DNA from: Bacillota bacterium | Lineage (GTDB): Bacteria > Bacillota_I > Bacilli_A > RF39 > UBA660 | Assembly (NCBI GenBank): GCA_023430885.1 | Contig: JAEYYH010000020.1 | Coordinates: forward strand, 17,663 to 81,662 | Length of the DNA: 64,000 bases | Direction of reading: 5' to 3' | Shown here: positions 8,912-17,510 of the stretch, in pieces | Position numbering within the stretch: the first letter of the stretch is position 1 | How the letters are laid out: each line of letters starts with the position of its first letter | Translations under genes and position numbers: made by a program | Notes under the pieces: model-generated | The model's database searches: none | What the model saw: only the letters and a program-made list of their open reading frames with translations | What the model was told of the DNA's origin: nothing

Positions 8912-10186
8912 TTATTTTATCATCTCATAAATAAGTGGTTTTACTTCGCCACTCATATTATCAACTTCAAAACATCTTAATATTTCTTCTACTGGAACAT
9001 CTTTTTCATTCATATATACTTTTAGTATTTCTTCATCCTCTAATAAATAATCACCTTGTTTAACACTAAGTACTATTCCAACAGTTGGATCAATCACATC
9101 TTCTTTGTGATATCTTCCACCACCTAATTTTCTTACTATCTCACCTAATTCATCAGTTTTTATGCTTTTTATAAAACCTGAAAATCTACTTTTAACTGAG
9201 ACTATTTTTTCAGAAACTTTCATTTCGCTTAAGTTTCCACCTTGGGCTGAAACTAGATCTTCAAACTTTTTATAAGCATCACCATTTTTTAATTTTTCAA
9301 GTACTAACTTATTAGCTACTTCAAATTTTATATTTAAACCTAAAGTTACCATAATAGTACCTAAAACTATTACAAGGTTACGAATATCTTTCGGACCACT
9401 ACCTTTAAGTACATCAATTACTTCTTTTATCTCTAAACTATTACCTATTGCATTGCCAAGTGGTTGATTCATATCAGTTAGAACACATACTACTTGCTTA
9501 TTATGATTTTTTCCAATACTAACCATTGTATTTGCTAAAAGCTTAGCGTCATCAAGATTTTTCATAAGTGCTCCATTACCAACTTTTAAATCAATAACAA
9601 TTTTATCAGCACCACTAGCTAGTTTTTTACTCATAATACTTGATGCTATAAGAGGAATTGATTCAACAGTCCCGGTCACATCTCTAAGCGAATATATTTT
9701 TTTATCAGCTGGTACTAAGTTGCCAGTTTGACTTGCAATAGCTACACCTATTTCATTAACTTGTTTTATAAATTCTTCTTCTTTAAGAGAAGTATTAAAT
9801 CCTGGTATCGATTCAAGTTTATCAATAGTACCACCAGTAAAGCCAAGTGCTCTACCGCTCATTTTAGGAGCTACTACACCACATGCAGCAACAAGAGGAA
9901 GTAATATTAAAGTTGTTTTGTCACCTACTCCACCCGTTGAATGTTTATCCACTTTAGTTTTATTAATACTTGATAAATCTATTTTTTCACCACTATTAAG
10001 CATAGCTTCAGTCAGATAATATGTTTCCATATCATTCATTCCTTTTAAGCATATAGCCATTAATAATGCACTAATTTGATAATCAGGAAGTTCTCCACTA
10101 ACATAATTATCTATAACATAATTTATTTCCTCTTTTGTTAGATTCTCACCTAATCTTTTTTTATTTATAATCTCTACGATATTCAT
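8912..10186 (-). CDS. pdp: Pyrimidine-nucleoside phosphorylase
   Basis: Phosphorolysis of uridine, deoxyuridine and thymidine to base plus (deoxy)ribose-1-phosphate in nucleoside salvage. The family signature appears as SGRALGFTGGTIDKLESIPG (about residues 110-130), with phosphate-binding KVDKHSTGGVGDKT (about 78-91). 424 aa, close to the Bacillus enzyme (433). No deo operon partners are adjacent. Confidence 0.94.
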   Translation of the reverse strand: MNIVEIINKKRLGENLTKEEINYVIDNYVSGELPDYQISALLMAICLKGMNDMETYYLTEAMLNSGEKIDLSSINKTKVDKHSTGGVGDKTTLILLPLVAACGVVAPKMSGRALGFTGGTIDKLESIPGFNTSLKEEEFIKQVNEIGVAIASQTGNLVPADKKIYSLRDVTGTVESIPLIASSIMSKKLASGADKIVIDLKVGNGALMKNLDDAKLLANTMVSIGKNHNKQVVCVLTDMNQPLGNAIGNSLEIKEVIDVLKGSGPKDIRNLVIVLGTIMVTLGLNIKFEVANKLVLEKLKNGDAYKKFEDLVSAQGGNLSEMKVSEKIVSVKSRFSGFIKSIKTDELGEIVRKLGGGRYHKEDVIDPTVGIVLSVKQGDYLLEDEEILKVYMNEKDVPVEEILRCFEVDNMSGEVKPLIYEMIK

Positions 10187-10230
10187 ATTCTCACCTATTA
10201 TAATTATAGCATATCTTATTTAAAAACATT

Positions 10231-10258
10231 AAAAAAAGTAGTTGCTAGACAACTACTT
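10231..10258 (-). terminator. Terminator of the XRE gene
   Basis: A 9-bp stem (10236-10244 / 10250-10258) with a 5-base loop; T run on the minus strand from 10231-10237. The gene's TAG stop lies inside the stem. Confidence 0.75.
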
Positions 10259-10603
10259 AACTCTTCTGCTAATAAGTTCTATTGTTCTTTCTGGATCTTC
10301 AACGATTTTATTATATAATTCCGGATGTTTCTTTAACTCTTTAATTATCTTTATATCTTCTTTTGACATTTTAATTTTATAATCACTATTTTCTTCAACA
10401 ACATTTACTTCTAAACCTAGTAAATAAGCTGGAGCTACGTCTAAAGCATTAACAAGCAATTCAAATTTTTCTAAATTTGGGACTCTTGAACCTTTTTCAT
10501 ATCCGCATATAGAAACTTTTGATACTTTAGTAAGGTTACCTAGTTCTGCTTGACTATAATTCTTTTTTATTCTTGCTGTTTTTATTCGTTCGCCTATTAT
10601 CAT
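10253..10603 (-). CDS. XRE-family transcriptional regulator
   Basis: N-terminal helix-turn-helix about residues 10-60 (RIKTARIKKNYSQAELG, then VSKVSICGYEKGSRVP), followed by a short helical tail. ATG 10603 (MIIGERIK) is preferred because it opens the HTH directly and has a GGATG-like site; ATG 10615 is also possible. Divergent from another XRE gene across a perfect inverted repeat. 116 aa, no sensor or protease domain. Confidence 0.8.
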   Translation of the reverse strand: MIIGERIKTARIKKNYSQAELGNLTKVSKVSICGYEKGSRVPNLEKFELLVNALDVAPAYLLGLEVNVVEENSDYKIKMSKEDIKIIKELKKHPELYNKIVEDPERTIELISRRVK

Positions 10604-10664
10604 GTTAGCATCCATCCATTTTATTTCTATTATTATTATATAGGTGCAAGCCTTCAATATACTT

Positions 10665-10687
10665 AAAATTAACTCTTTGTTAATTTT
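10665..10687. promoter_or_regulatory. Operator candidate between two XRE genes
   Basis: A perfect 9-bp inverted repeat, AAAATTAAC-N5-GTTAATTTT, centred in the intergenic gap and ending 3 bases before the plus-strand -35 box. A binding site for one or both flanking XRE proteins is inferred. Confidence 0.6.
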
Positions 10688-10690
10688 GGA

Positions 10691-10719
10691 TTGAAATTAT
10701 AAATTAAATATTGTATAAT
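10691..10719 (+). promoter_or_regulatory. Promoter of the plus-strand XRE gene
   Basis: TTGAAA (10691-10696), 17-bp spacer, TATAAT (10714-10719); the start codon is 19 bases after the -10 box. Confidence 0.75.
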
Positions 10720-10737
10720 TGTCTTAGGTGATAATGG

Positions 10738-10965
10738 ATGCTTGATAATTTAAAAGAGCTAAGAATGAAAGTAGGTTTTAGTGATTCTGATATGGCTAAA
10801 ATGTTAGGTATAAGTAAAACTTTTTACTGGCAAATAGAAAATGGTAAAAGAGGACTAAAGTATTTTATGGCAATAAGGATTGCTGAAATATTTGGATTAA
10901 AGCCTGATGACTTATTCTATAAAGATTTAAATAAATTAATAAAGGAAGAAAAAAAACAAGGTTAA
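10738..10965 (+). CDS. Small XRE-family helix-turn-helix protein
   Basis: 75 aa, almost entirely HTH: FSDSDMAKMLGISKTFYWQIENG is the recognisable turn and recognition helix. AGGTGA precedes ATG 10738. It has a good promoter of its own and is divergent from the larger XRE gene, so the two may form a small regulatory pair. Its last 4 bases overlap a convergent gene. Confidence 0.8.
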   Translation: MLDNLKELRMKVGFSDSDMAKMLGISKTFYWQIENGKRGLKYFMAIRIAEIFGLKPDDLFYKDLNKLIKEEKKQG

Positions 10966-10976
10966 CCTTGTTTTTT
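10951..10976. terminator. Bidirectional terminator
   Basis: A perfect 26-bp palindrome of A6-CAAGGTTAACCTTG-T6 type covering the 3' ends of both convergent genes. Confidence 0.85.
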
Positions 10977-12167
10977 CTTTTGCTTTTTTTTAAATAGTTT
11001 ATATGCAACATATATTCCTGCTGCCCAAAAGATTAAGGAAAATAATAATGTTGTTAAACCGCCGTTATTTATATCTTTTACTGCTTGATAATCAACAAAA
11101 ATCAAAAACCCAAACCAAAATGTTAAAAAACCTATTGGATAAACATATGAATTAATAGCCTGAAGTTTATTTAAATTATTATTAATTATTTCATTTTTTT
11201 CTAAAGCATTATAATTATTATCAGCATTAAAGCTAATTATATTTTGAATAAGAGATATTACTCCCCCAAATAAAATTGATAAGCCGCAAATAAAGAAAGG
11301 AATAATTGCTATTCTAGTAAATTCATCTCCGCCTAATATAAATATTATAGCGCATACTGAGACAAATATAAAACCACCTATAATTTGAGTTATTGTGGCA
11401 ACAATACTACTTGCTTTTTCTACTTTATTTGTAACATCGTTTATTTTTTCTTCAAGTAATTGTTGTTCTACTGGTATATCATAATTAGAACTAGAAATGT
11501 TTTGTACATCATTATTTGCTATTGCAAGTACAGGTTCTTTTTTAAATATACTAGCTATTATTACATAAATACCTATAATCATGAAAAGTATAGGAATAAA
11601 AATCCAAAATCCGTTTGCTTTTAAAGCAGATATTATAGATAAAGAATCACCACTAGAGCACATAATATAATAAAATGCTCCTCCCATAATAGCAAAAACA
11701 GAGCCAATTAAAATACTTAATAGTTTTTGATGCATAGCTGAACCAGTGCTAGGCTCACGATTTATAATACTAGCAAATAGTATAATAAGCGGAATTGCAG
11801 TAAACATAAACCCCATAATTAGTAAAAAGCCATTTGAGCCCATTCCTGATATAACAGCTTCGCTTGGATTATTAGGATTATATTTTATAGTCTTTTTAGT
11901 TCCCATATCCGGTACTGATCCAGTTCCATAATCTGTTGATATTTCATATCTATTACCATTAACTCGGTACGAATAAGTTAGTTTATAAGTTGTACCATCA
12001 TCGTCACTAGAATAAATACTACTACCAATAAAGGTTCCTTCTATTGAAACATAATTTTTAGTTTTTTCCATCCTACTATATGTTGATTTTACTCCGAAAA
12101 ATAGTAGAACAATACCTACCAATATAAAAACTGATATAAATAATAGTTCTTTTTTATTTGACTGCAT
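10962..12167 (-). CDS. DUF3592 multi-pass membrane protein
   Basis: 401 aa with about eight membrane helices. An N-terminal helix is followed by an extracellular beta segment (about 35-110, with YSYRVNGNRYEISTDYG and TIKYNPNNPSEAVI) that is the DUF3592 signature; more helices and a Lys-rich tail follow. Function is unknown for the family. It begins an accessory block of membrane and orphan genes. Confidence 0.75.
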   Translation of the reverse strand: MQSNKKELLFISVFILVGIVLLFFGVKSTYSRMEKTKNYVSIEGTFIGSSIYSSDDDGTTYKLTYSYRVNGNRYEISTDYGTGSVPDMGTKKTIKYNPNNPSEAVISGMGSNGFLLIMGFMFTAIPLIILFASIINREPSTGSAMHQKLLSILIGSVFAIMGGAFYYIMCSSGDSLSIISALKANGFWIFIPILFMIIGIYVIIASIFKKEPVLAIANNDVQNISSSNYDIPVEQQLLEEKINDVTNKVEKASSIVATITQIIGGFIFVSVCAIIFILGGDEFTRIAIIPFFICGLSILFGGVISLIQNIISFNADNNYNALEKNEIINNNLNKLQAINSYVYPIGFLTFWFGFLIFVDYQAVKDINNGGLTTLLFSLIFWAAGIYVAYKLFKKKQKKKQG

Positions 12168-12250
12168 CTTAATACACTTCCTCTATGATAATTATATTAT
12201 AGCATTATATAATTTTGAAATTAACCATTGACCTGCAATTTACACTTCAT

Positions 12251-12997
12251 TTATATTCTTGGATTTATATCAATCATTTTCAAACTTTTATCTTTAATAA
12301 TTTTTTCGAATTTTTGTTCATCAGATATGATAGTATGATATCCATCCTTAAAATATAATCTATAATCATATGAAGTGTTATATACTTTTCTTTTAACAAT
12401 ATCTATATCATCATATGTATATTTTCTGTCATATAGCTCAAAAGCACTTTTTATAATTATTTGATCGTCAGTACAATATTTATATGAATTAAAACTTAAT
12501 AACAAGATTGGTAAGCCAATTAAAAAGCATATTAAACTACACATTATACTAAAATATACACCGTCATAAGAAAAACCAATGCGATAATAAAAAGAATCTA
12601 CTTTTTTTATGAATCCCCTATTTACTATATAATCAAATATGCATATAAATGGAGCCATTAAAAATATACAACTAAAATAATTTAATACAGAATCTATAGG
12701 GTTTTTATAAAAATAAATTGCATCATTAGGAATAAAGAACCTATCTTTAAAGAAATAAAGAGAAAAAGACATTATTAAAGGCAAAATGCAGAGCATTAAT
12801 GCTATTAACCAAAAATATATATAATATATAAAAACTTGATATCTTGGTAAGTCATTCTTCTTTATGCCTTCAGATTCGAAAGTATTTTTAAAACTTTTTC
12901 TTGCTTGCTTAATTGCCTTATCTTTACTTTTTTTGTAGAATAGCAAAGAAATATATATCAGTGATATATATAAGATTAAAAAAACTATATAATACAT
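12251..12997 (-). CDS. Integral membrane protein of unknown function
   Basis: 248 aa from ATG 12997, chosen for the AAGGAGG site; the longer frame to 13039 has none. Four hydrophobic helices are predicted by eye in the first 180 residues, followed by a charged C-terminal domain of about 70 residues (YDRKYTYDDIDIVKRKVY). That layout resembles the PH-like tails of small sensor or transporter accessory proteins, but no family is recognised. Confidence 0.7.
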   Translation of the reverse strand: MYYIVFLILYISLIYISLLFYKKSKDKAIKQARKSFKNTFESEGIKKNDLPRYQVFIYYIYFWLIALMLCILPLIMSFSLYFFKDRFFIPNDAIYFYKNPIDSVLNYFSCIFLMAPFICIFDYIVNRGFIKKVDSFYYRIGFSYDGVYFSIMCSLICFLIGLPILLLSFNSYKYCTDDQIIIKSAFELYDRKYTYDDIDIVKRKVYNTSYDYRLYFKDGYHTIISDEQKFEKIIKDKSLKMIDINPRI

Positions 12998-13041
12998 AAG
13001 AGCCTCCTTTTTAATTAATTTAATACTCATAAGTACCATTT

Positions 13042-13122
13042 TTAACTTATGTCATCATCCTTGGATACAATACGAACAAAGTTTGAATTTTCTGCAACAA
13101 TATCAGATATTAACCAATTATA
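13042..13122 (-). pseudogene. Internally deleted relic of the 155-aa gene at 14635-15102
   Basis: Minus-strand reading gives YNWLISDI joined directly to VAENSNFVRIVSKDDDI and a stop. In the intact gene YNWLISDI (about residue 30) and VAEDSSSVFIVSKDEDI (about residue 124) are separated by about 85 residues. The relic therefore lost that middle part and both ends. DNA identity is visible over two blocks. Confidence 0.75.
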
Positions 13123-13140
13123 AAATTTATTTTTAAAATT

Positions 13141-13680
13141 TCAATTTTCTTTTACGCCAATAATTTCTTCATCATCAAATGTATAAATGTACTTTAGTTT
13201 GTTACTTTTTTTATCATAATAATAGAATTCATAAGGGCTCCATAAATTTACATTTAATTCGGTCACCACATAATAATTTTTATTAGTTTGAATAATTTTT
13301 ATTTTCATTAAATCATGTTCCAAGTAAACAATTTCATTTAGGATATTATATATCATATTATCATCAACAATGACTTCTCCATCTAAAGTTATTTCACAAG
13401 TATCCATACTCAATTCATTTGATACAATATTTTTTTGACGATTAATATATGACTTAGTGCAATTATTAAGATTAAATATTTTCACTTCATCGCTAGCAAA
13501 TTTATTAACTTTTCTAGCATTTTTTCTATCGTTTACTTCATAATATCCTTTATCAGTCATAACGTAAATTGAATTAATGTAATCATTTTTATATAACATA
13601 TATCTATATAAACTATATATGATAATTAAAGATACTACAATAACAATTATTACTATTAATATTTTAATACTCTTTTTCAT
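13141..13680 (-). CDS. Membrane-anchored protein of unknown function
   Basis: 179 aa. ATG 13680 follows GAAAGTGAG; an upstream TTG is less likely. One N-terminal helix (about 4-26) anchors an extracellular domain rich in Tyr, Asn and Lys with two cysteines (NNCTKS and DTCEI) that could form a disulfide. No family recognised. The stop codon is TGA, which shows TGA works as a stop here. Confidence 0.7.
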   Translation of the reverse strand: MKKSIKILIVIIVIVVSLIIIYSLYRYMLYKNDYINSIYVMTDKGYYEVNDRKNARKVNKFASDEVKIFNLNNCTKSYINRQKNIVSNELSMDTCEITLDGEVIVDDNMIYNILNEIVYLEHDLMKIKIIQTNKNYYVVTELNVNLWSPYEFYYYDKKSNKLKYIYTFDDEEIIGVKEN

Positions 13681-13733
13681 AAAATTACTCACTTTCAATT
13701 ACTATCAATATTTAATTTAGATTTGACTTGTTA

Positions 13734-14552
13734 TTATAAGCTCATTTTAAATATTTGATTTAAGTAATAATTATTTACACCATTATTAGCTCTCCATCTA
13801 TTGATAGGATATTTAAAATTATTTGTGTGTTCTATAGAATTTCTATCATATAAATCAGCAAATTTTTCACAATAGCATGGGAATTCATCATTATATAAAA
13901 TGCCACATATTCCTAGTATTTCTAAAATAATTGATAATTCAATTTTATTGGTTTTAAAAATCTTTTTCTTAATAATTATATCTCTTAATTTTCCTGCTTT
14001 ATTATTATCTTCTAACATATTAACACAATTTAATATATTAGTTAGTATATTTATATCATCTTCTGTTGGTGTTACTTTTGGCAATTTTAAAAACTGTTCT
14101 AAATCAAATAAAGCATAATTTAAGTAGGTATGTCTAAGTCCACCAAATCTATATCTTTCAAAGTTATATACATTTAGTCCATGTGTAATATCATATATAT
14201 TTGGTTCTTCATTCCAAGCAATCCAACCACAATAATAACATATTTTATTTCCTTTACTATGCCCACAATCTAATGCATGACTAGATATTGCTTTTGCATA
14301 CCAATAACTTCCCAATGCAGATCTATATTCTAGTTTTCGTGTAGACAAGCTATATAAAAAAGCATTCGCGATATCATCAGGGGAAATTCTACTCAATATA
14401 TTAAATAATTTTTTTAAGGTTTGGGCATGTGTTTCAAACTTCGGATAATCAAACATAAATCCATCTTTTTTTGCAATATTAAGATTTTTTTCTGAAATAA
14501 GACCATCATTTGAACAGTAAGCATTAAACAAAATTTCTAAACCATTATTCAT
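13734..14552 (-). CDS. Unknown protein with a Cys-rich motif, immunity-like
   Basis: 272 aa, soluble, alpha-helical. The motif CGHSKGNKICYYCGW (about residues 95-110) could bind zinc. Nothing else is recognised. It sits among small orphan genes of the kind that accumulate as immunity genes of polymorphic toxins; that assignment is by context only. Confidence 0.65.
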   Translation of the reverse strand: MNNGLEILFNAYCSNDGLISEKNLNIAKKDGFMFDYPKFETHAQTLKKLFNILSRISPDDIANAFLYSLSTRKLEYRSALGSYWYAKAISSHALDCGHSKGNKICYYCGWIAWNEEPNIYDITHGLNVYNFERYRFGGLRHTYLNYALFDLEQFLKLPKVTPTEDDINILTNILNCVNMLEDNNKAGKLRDIIIKKKIFKTNKIELSIILEILGICGILYNDEFPCYCEKFADLYDRNSIEHTNNFKYPINRWRANNGVNNYYLNQIFKMSL

Positions 14553-14634
14553 AAAGATCTCCTTATAAATTACTTTACATATTACATTTTATTCTCTTCT
14601 TTTACTATTTCTAATTTTGCAATAATGATTGTGT

Positions 14635-15102
14635 TTAATAATTGACTTTAGATTTTGGATAACTTTTTTTGAATTTTTCAATTATATCTTCATCCTTGGA
14701 TACAATAAATACTGAACTTGAATCTTCTGCAACAATTTCTATATCTGCTAAAGGATGTTGAATCATTTGGTTGTTATCTTGATAAATTAATGTGTTATTT
14801 TCTGCAAAGGGAATACTATATTTCAAGACCTCAGCTATACTATATTGTTTAGGTATAGCTGAAAAAACAGCCCATATCCATTGAAAATCATTTTTCTCTA
14901 ATATTTCTATTAATTTTGAATTATCTATAAATAAATATTGGTTTTCTGAAATTAGTTTATCAAGTTCTCCATTATCTTGAGGATAGGAAACAATATCAGA
15001 TATTAACCAATTATAATTTAAACTTTTACCACCAATTGAATTCAATACTTTTAGCATATAAGTATAAAATTTTTCATCATCACACGAAATAAGTCTTTTC
15101 AT
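14635..15102 (-). CDS. Unknown protein, possibly DUF2691-like
   Basis: 155 aa, soluble. The N-terminus MKRLISCDDEKFYTYMLKVL and the NWLISDI segment resemble the DUF2691 family of Firmicutes, judged from memory only. A deleted relic of the same gene lies 1.5 kb away, so the locus has undergone duplication and decay, as is common for immunity-type genes. Confidence 0.65.
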   Translation of the reverse strand: MKRLISCDDEKFYTYMLKVLNSIGGKSLNYNWLISDIVSYPQDNGELDKLISENQYLFIDNSKLIEILEKNDFQWIWAVFSAIPKQYSIAEVLKYSIPFAENNTLIYQDNNQMIQHPLADIEIVAEDSSSVFIVSKDEDIIEKFKKSYPKSKVNY

Positions 15103-15197
15103 AATTACATTTCTCGCTTTCTATTACTATTTAATAATTAGTTATATTATGTTAGTAAATTAAGAATATTATTTTTAACATAAATAAACTAAATTTA

Positions 15198-15584
15198 TTA
15201 AATACCTAAAAAATAAAATCCATTATATTCTTGAACCTTATTAAGCCAATAAATAAGAGTTTGGTAATCCAAAGGCTTTTGCGTTTCAATAATTTTTATA
15301 ATTTCTTTAGTTTGTTCTAAAGAATAATAGTTAATTCCAGTTTCGTCAATTAATCCAGTTTCCAAATTGCTATATGTTCCATTATTAAAAATTTTTCCAT
15401 AATTGGAAATAAAATTATCAAAATCATCTATATGTATATATAAAGAATCTTCTTTCCAGTAATCAATTTTTGATACTATTTTTTTAATACTAGTTCCTTT
15501 TCTTAATTTACAATATTTAATCTCTATAAATTGGGAACTACCAAATTTTTTTCTTTCGGTTTGACTATTAAAACTATGAAACAT
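15198..15584 (-). CDS. Unknown small protein
   Basis: 128 aa. ATG 15584 follows AAGGAGG and is preferred over the longer frame to 15617. The sequence has a beta-rich first half and a C-terminal helix-loop-helix (TLIYWLNKVQEYNGFYFLGI). No family recognised; position suggests the same orphan cluster. Confidence 0.65.
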   Translation of the reverse strand: MFHSFNSQTERKKFGSSQFIEIKYCKLRKGTSIKKIVSKIDYWKEDSLYIHIDDFDNFISNYGKIFNNGTYSNLETGLIDETGINYYSLEQTKEIIKIIETQKPLDYQTLIYWLNKVQEYNGFYFLGI

Positions 15585-15728
15585 AGTTGGCCTCCTTAAT
15601 AAATTACATTTTTTCAATTTAATTATATCATGCTTTTTATAATTTATTTTATATAACTAAAACTATCATTTGCTATCATGTTAAAATTTACTAAAATACA
15701 AAATGAAAAAAGCAAGAATAATCTTGCT

Positions 15729-15941
15729 TTAATTTTCTTCCTTTTCTTCTTTTTCTTCTTTAGAATCTTTTTTACTTGATAAGAATGTAACCTTTTCTGC
15801 AATTAACTGCATTACATAATGCATAGATTCATCCTTTTCATAACTACTTGTTTCCAATCTACCTTTTACACCTACTAGATCACCTTTTTTGCAGTAAGTC
15901 ACTACATTTTCTACTGTTGTATAAATATTATTGCAATAATA
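15729..15941 (-). pseudogene. ssb: 3' part of ssb, cut off by the prophage
   Basis: Minus-strand reading from the core gives YYCNNIYTTVENVVTYCKKG, then DLVGVKGRLETSSYE and QLIAEKVTFLSSK, the second half of an SSB OB fold. It ends in a Lys/Glu run (DSKEEKEEKEEN) and TAA at 15729. The usual acidic DDDIPF-like tip is absent. Joined at the core to 50921-51119 it forms one 133-codon frame. No start or ribosome site is present on this fragment. Confidence 0.9.
15932..15941. other. Left attachment site core (attL)
   Basis: TGCAATAATA, identical to 50921-50930. The flanks diverge immediately on both sides. The core lies inside the ssb reading frame (codons Tyr-Tyr-Cys). Confidence 0.85.
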
Positions 15942-16120
15942 AATATTGGTAGCGATGGAGAGATTTGATAAATAGGTTTTATATAGATTTAATAATAGTT
16001 ATAATCATTTAAAATAAACATAAAAAGGTTAAATTGCTTTACTACAAATTAAATGAATTTATTTTTTCAAGACCTAAATAAGACCTAAAAATATAATATT
16101 ATATAATAAATTACAAAATA

Positions 16121-16129
16121 TGATATAAT
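16121..16129 (+). promoter_or_regulatory. Extended -10 promoter of the lipoprotein gene
   Basis: TGATATAAT, an extended -10 element, 49 bases before the start codon. No good -35 is visible at 17 bp. Confidence 0.45.
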
Positions 16130-16178
16130 ATGCACATAAGCGCTAGTACAGGCTTTCGAGTAGATTGGAGGTGATTAT

Positions 16179-16691
16179 ATGAAAAAGATAATAGTTGTAA
16201 CATTTTTTTCATTATTCTTATTAGTAATAACCGGATGCGATTCAAATACGCAAAACAGTAATAGTGATGTTGATGATAATAGTAACACTCAAACAGTTGA
16301 TCAAACAAAATACTCTTTAGATAATGCATTTAAATTTGACGGTTTTGAAATAACTGTTGGAAGTACTATTGAATTTGTTACTGTTAATAATGAATTTAGC
16401 GATTACAATAATAGTACAGCGATTAAAGTGCCAGTAACAGTTAAAAATGTTTCTACTGAGACTGGCAGTCTAAATATGTTTTATTATAAATTCTTTGGTT
16501 CACAAGGAGTACAAGTGGAGGAATTAGATTCATATTTTGATGATTCTGTCGATTATGCCGGTGAATTAAGACCAAATGCATCATATACTAAGTATTTTTA
16601 TTTCTTATATGATGGTAACGGAGATTATTATATAAATTTTGATAACTATAGTGAAGAAATAGAATTAAAATTAACAATAAACAAACAGTAA
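16179..16691 (+). CDS. Prophage lipoprotein, DUF4352-like
   Basis: 170 aa. The signal peptide ends in the lipobox LVITGC (about residue 20), so it should be lipidated and surface exposed. A Ser/Asn/Asp linker leads to an Ig-like beta domain (FDGFEITVGSTI, VPVTVKNVS) as in DUF4352 lipoproteins. Transcribed opposite to the structural genes at the prophage edge, it fits a lysogenic conversion (moron) gene; a role in superinfection exclusion is possible but not shown. GGAGGTG lies upstream. Confidence 0.8.
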   Translation: MKKIIVVTFFSLFLLVITGCDSNTQNSNSDVDDNSNTQTVDQTKYSLDNAFKFDGFEITVGSTIEFVTVNNEFSDYNNSTAIKVPVTVKNVSTETGSLNMFYYKFFGSQGVQVEELDSYFDDSVDYAGELRPNASYTKYFYFLYDGNGDYYINFDNYSEEIELKLTINKQ

Positions 16692-16724
16692 TTTGATCAT
16701 AATTTCTTCATCTGAAGGAAAATC

Positions 16725-16788
16725 AAAAGGATACATTTTATCACCTCCTACTTATATAGTATTGGAGATATAGCTTGTATCCTTTTTT
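16725..16788 (+). other. Long-loop inverted repeat with T run
   Basis: AAAAGGATAC (16725-16734) pairs with GTATCCTTTT (16777-16786), then more T. It may terminate the lipoprotein gene. The loop holds an AGGAGGTG site and ATG (16736) for a 21-codon minus-strand frame ending at 16671, whose start would be inside the stem. Confidence 0.45.
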
Positions 16789-16828
16789 ATAGTTTATAAT
16801 AAAAAATCAATTATTTTTGCAAAATGTA

Positions 16829-16857
16829 TTGACAATGTAATTACATTTTGATATAAT
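16829..16857 (+). promoter_or_regulatory. Consensus promoter with a palindrome between -35 and -10
   Basis: TTGACA (16829-16834), 17-bp spacer, TATAAT (16852-16857). A perfect 14-bp palindrome AATGTAATTACATT fills 16834-16847. The first full gene downstream encodes a ribbon-helix-helix protein, so an autoregulatory operator is likely. Confidence 0.8.
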
Positions 16858-16882
16858 TAATATAGAAAGTGAGGTGAATAAC

Positions 16883-16954
16883 TTGAAAATTTGTTTGATA
16901 ATACTAAAAAGAATTGCTTTAACATTTGAAATCGAATTCCGCAACTTCAAATAG
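16883..16954 (+). CDS. Possible 23-aa leader peptide
   Basis: TTG start 9 bases after GAGGTG, 23 sense codons (MKICLIILKRIALTF..., basic and hydrophobic), stop TAG 16954. The end of the frame lies in an inverted repeat (16910-16918 / 16953-16961). It is the first frame after the consensus promoter; coding status is uncertain. Confidence 0.35.
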   Translation: MKICLIILKRIALTFEIEFRNFK

Positions 16955-16968
16955 CAATTCTAGTGTTA

Positions 16969-16992
16969 GAGAGAGAAAATAAAATCTCTCTC
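16969..16992 (+). other. Hairpin in the leader of the RHH gene
   Basis: GAGAGAGA pairs with TCTCTCTC across an 8-base loop. There is no T run, so it is structural rather than a clear terminator. Confidence 0.4.
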
Positions 16993-17041
16993 GACACATA
17001 TATATTATCACATAATTAAACTATTTTCAAGTTTTATATAA

Positions 17042-17443
17042 ATGAAAAATACTGTTTGGCAAATAAGAATCAATGATGAATTAAAGCAAGCATTTTTTGA
17101 ACAAGCTGAAGAAGAAAGCAGAACGGCTAGCAATCTATTAGAAATATTAATGACTGACTATTTAAAAAAGAAAGGAAAAACAATAAATATGAATAAAGAA
17201 AAACTAAATATTACTTCATATACTACCTATTATAATGCTGCCGAAGGAATAACAACTATAAATATATATGTTGATGGTAAGTTGGGTTATTATTATAATT
17301 ATAAAGATAAAACTATCGTTGATGCAAGCACCAATGATGTAGAAGATGAGAATATCATTAAACAGATCAACAGCTTTATAAATAATGGTGCAACAACTTT
17401 AAAAGATTTGGAACAAGAATTAAAAGAAGACATGAAAAATTAA
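17042..17443 (+). CDS. Ribbon-helix-helix DNA-binding protein
   Basis: 133 aa. Residues about 3-45 (VWQIRINDELKQAFFEQAEE, then RTASNLLEILMTDYLKKK) are an Arc/CopG-type strand-helix-helix. The remaining 85 residues form a separate Tyr- and Asn-rich domain of unknown role. No Shine-Dalgarno is visible before ATG 17042, which directly follows an in-frame TAA; translation may depend on the structured leader. Likely a lysogeny-expressed regulator acting on the palindrome at 16834. Confidence 0.75.
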   Translation: MKNTVWQIRINDELKQAFFEQAEEESRTASNLLEILMTDYLKKKGKTINMNKEKLNITSYTTYYNAAEGITTINIYVDGKLGYYYNYKDKTIVDASTNDVEDENIIKQINSFINNGATTLKDLEQELKEDMKN

Positions 17444-17460
17444 GAATAAAATTGCATAAA

Positions 17461-17489
17461 AAAAATACCAGGATATACCTGGTATTTTT
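17461..17489. terminator. Bidirectional terminator between lysogenic and lytic genes
   Basis: A 12-bp stem (17461-17472 / 17478-17489) with loop ATATA; A run before and T run after. It ends both the RHH gene and the lysis operon. Confidence 0.85.
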
Positions 17490-17510
17490 TAATCTATTAT
17501 TTAATTTTAT

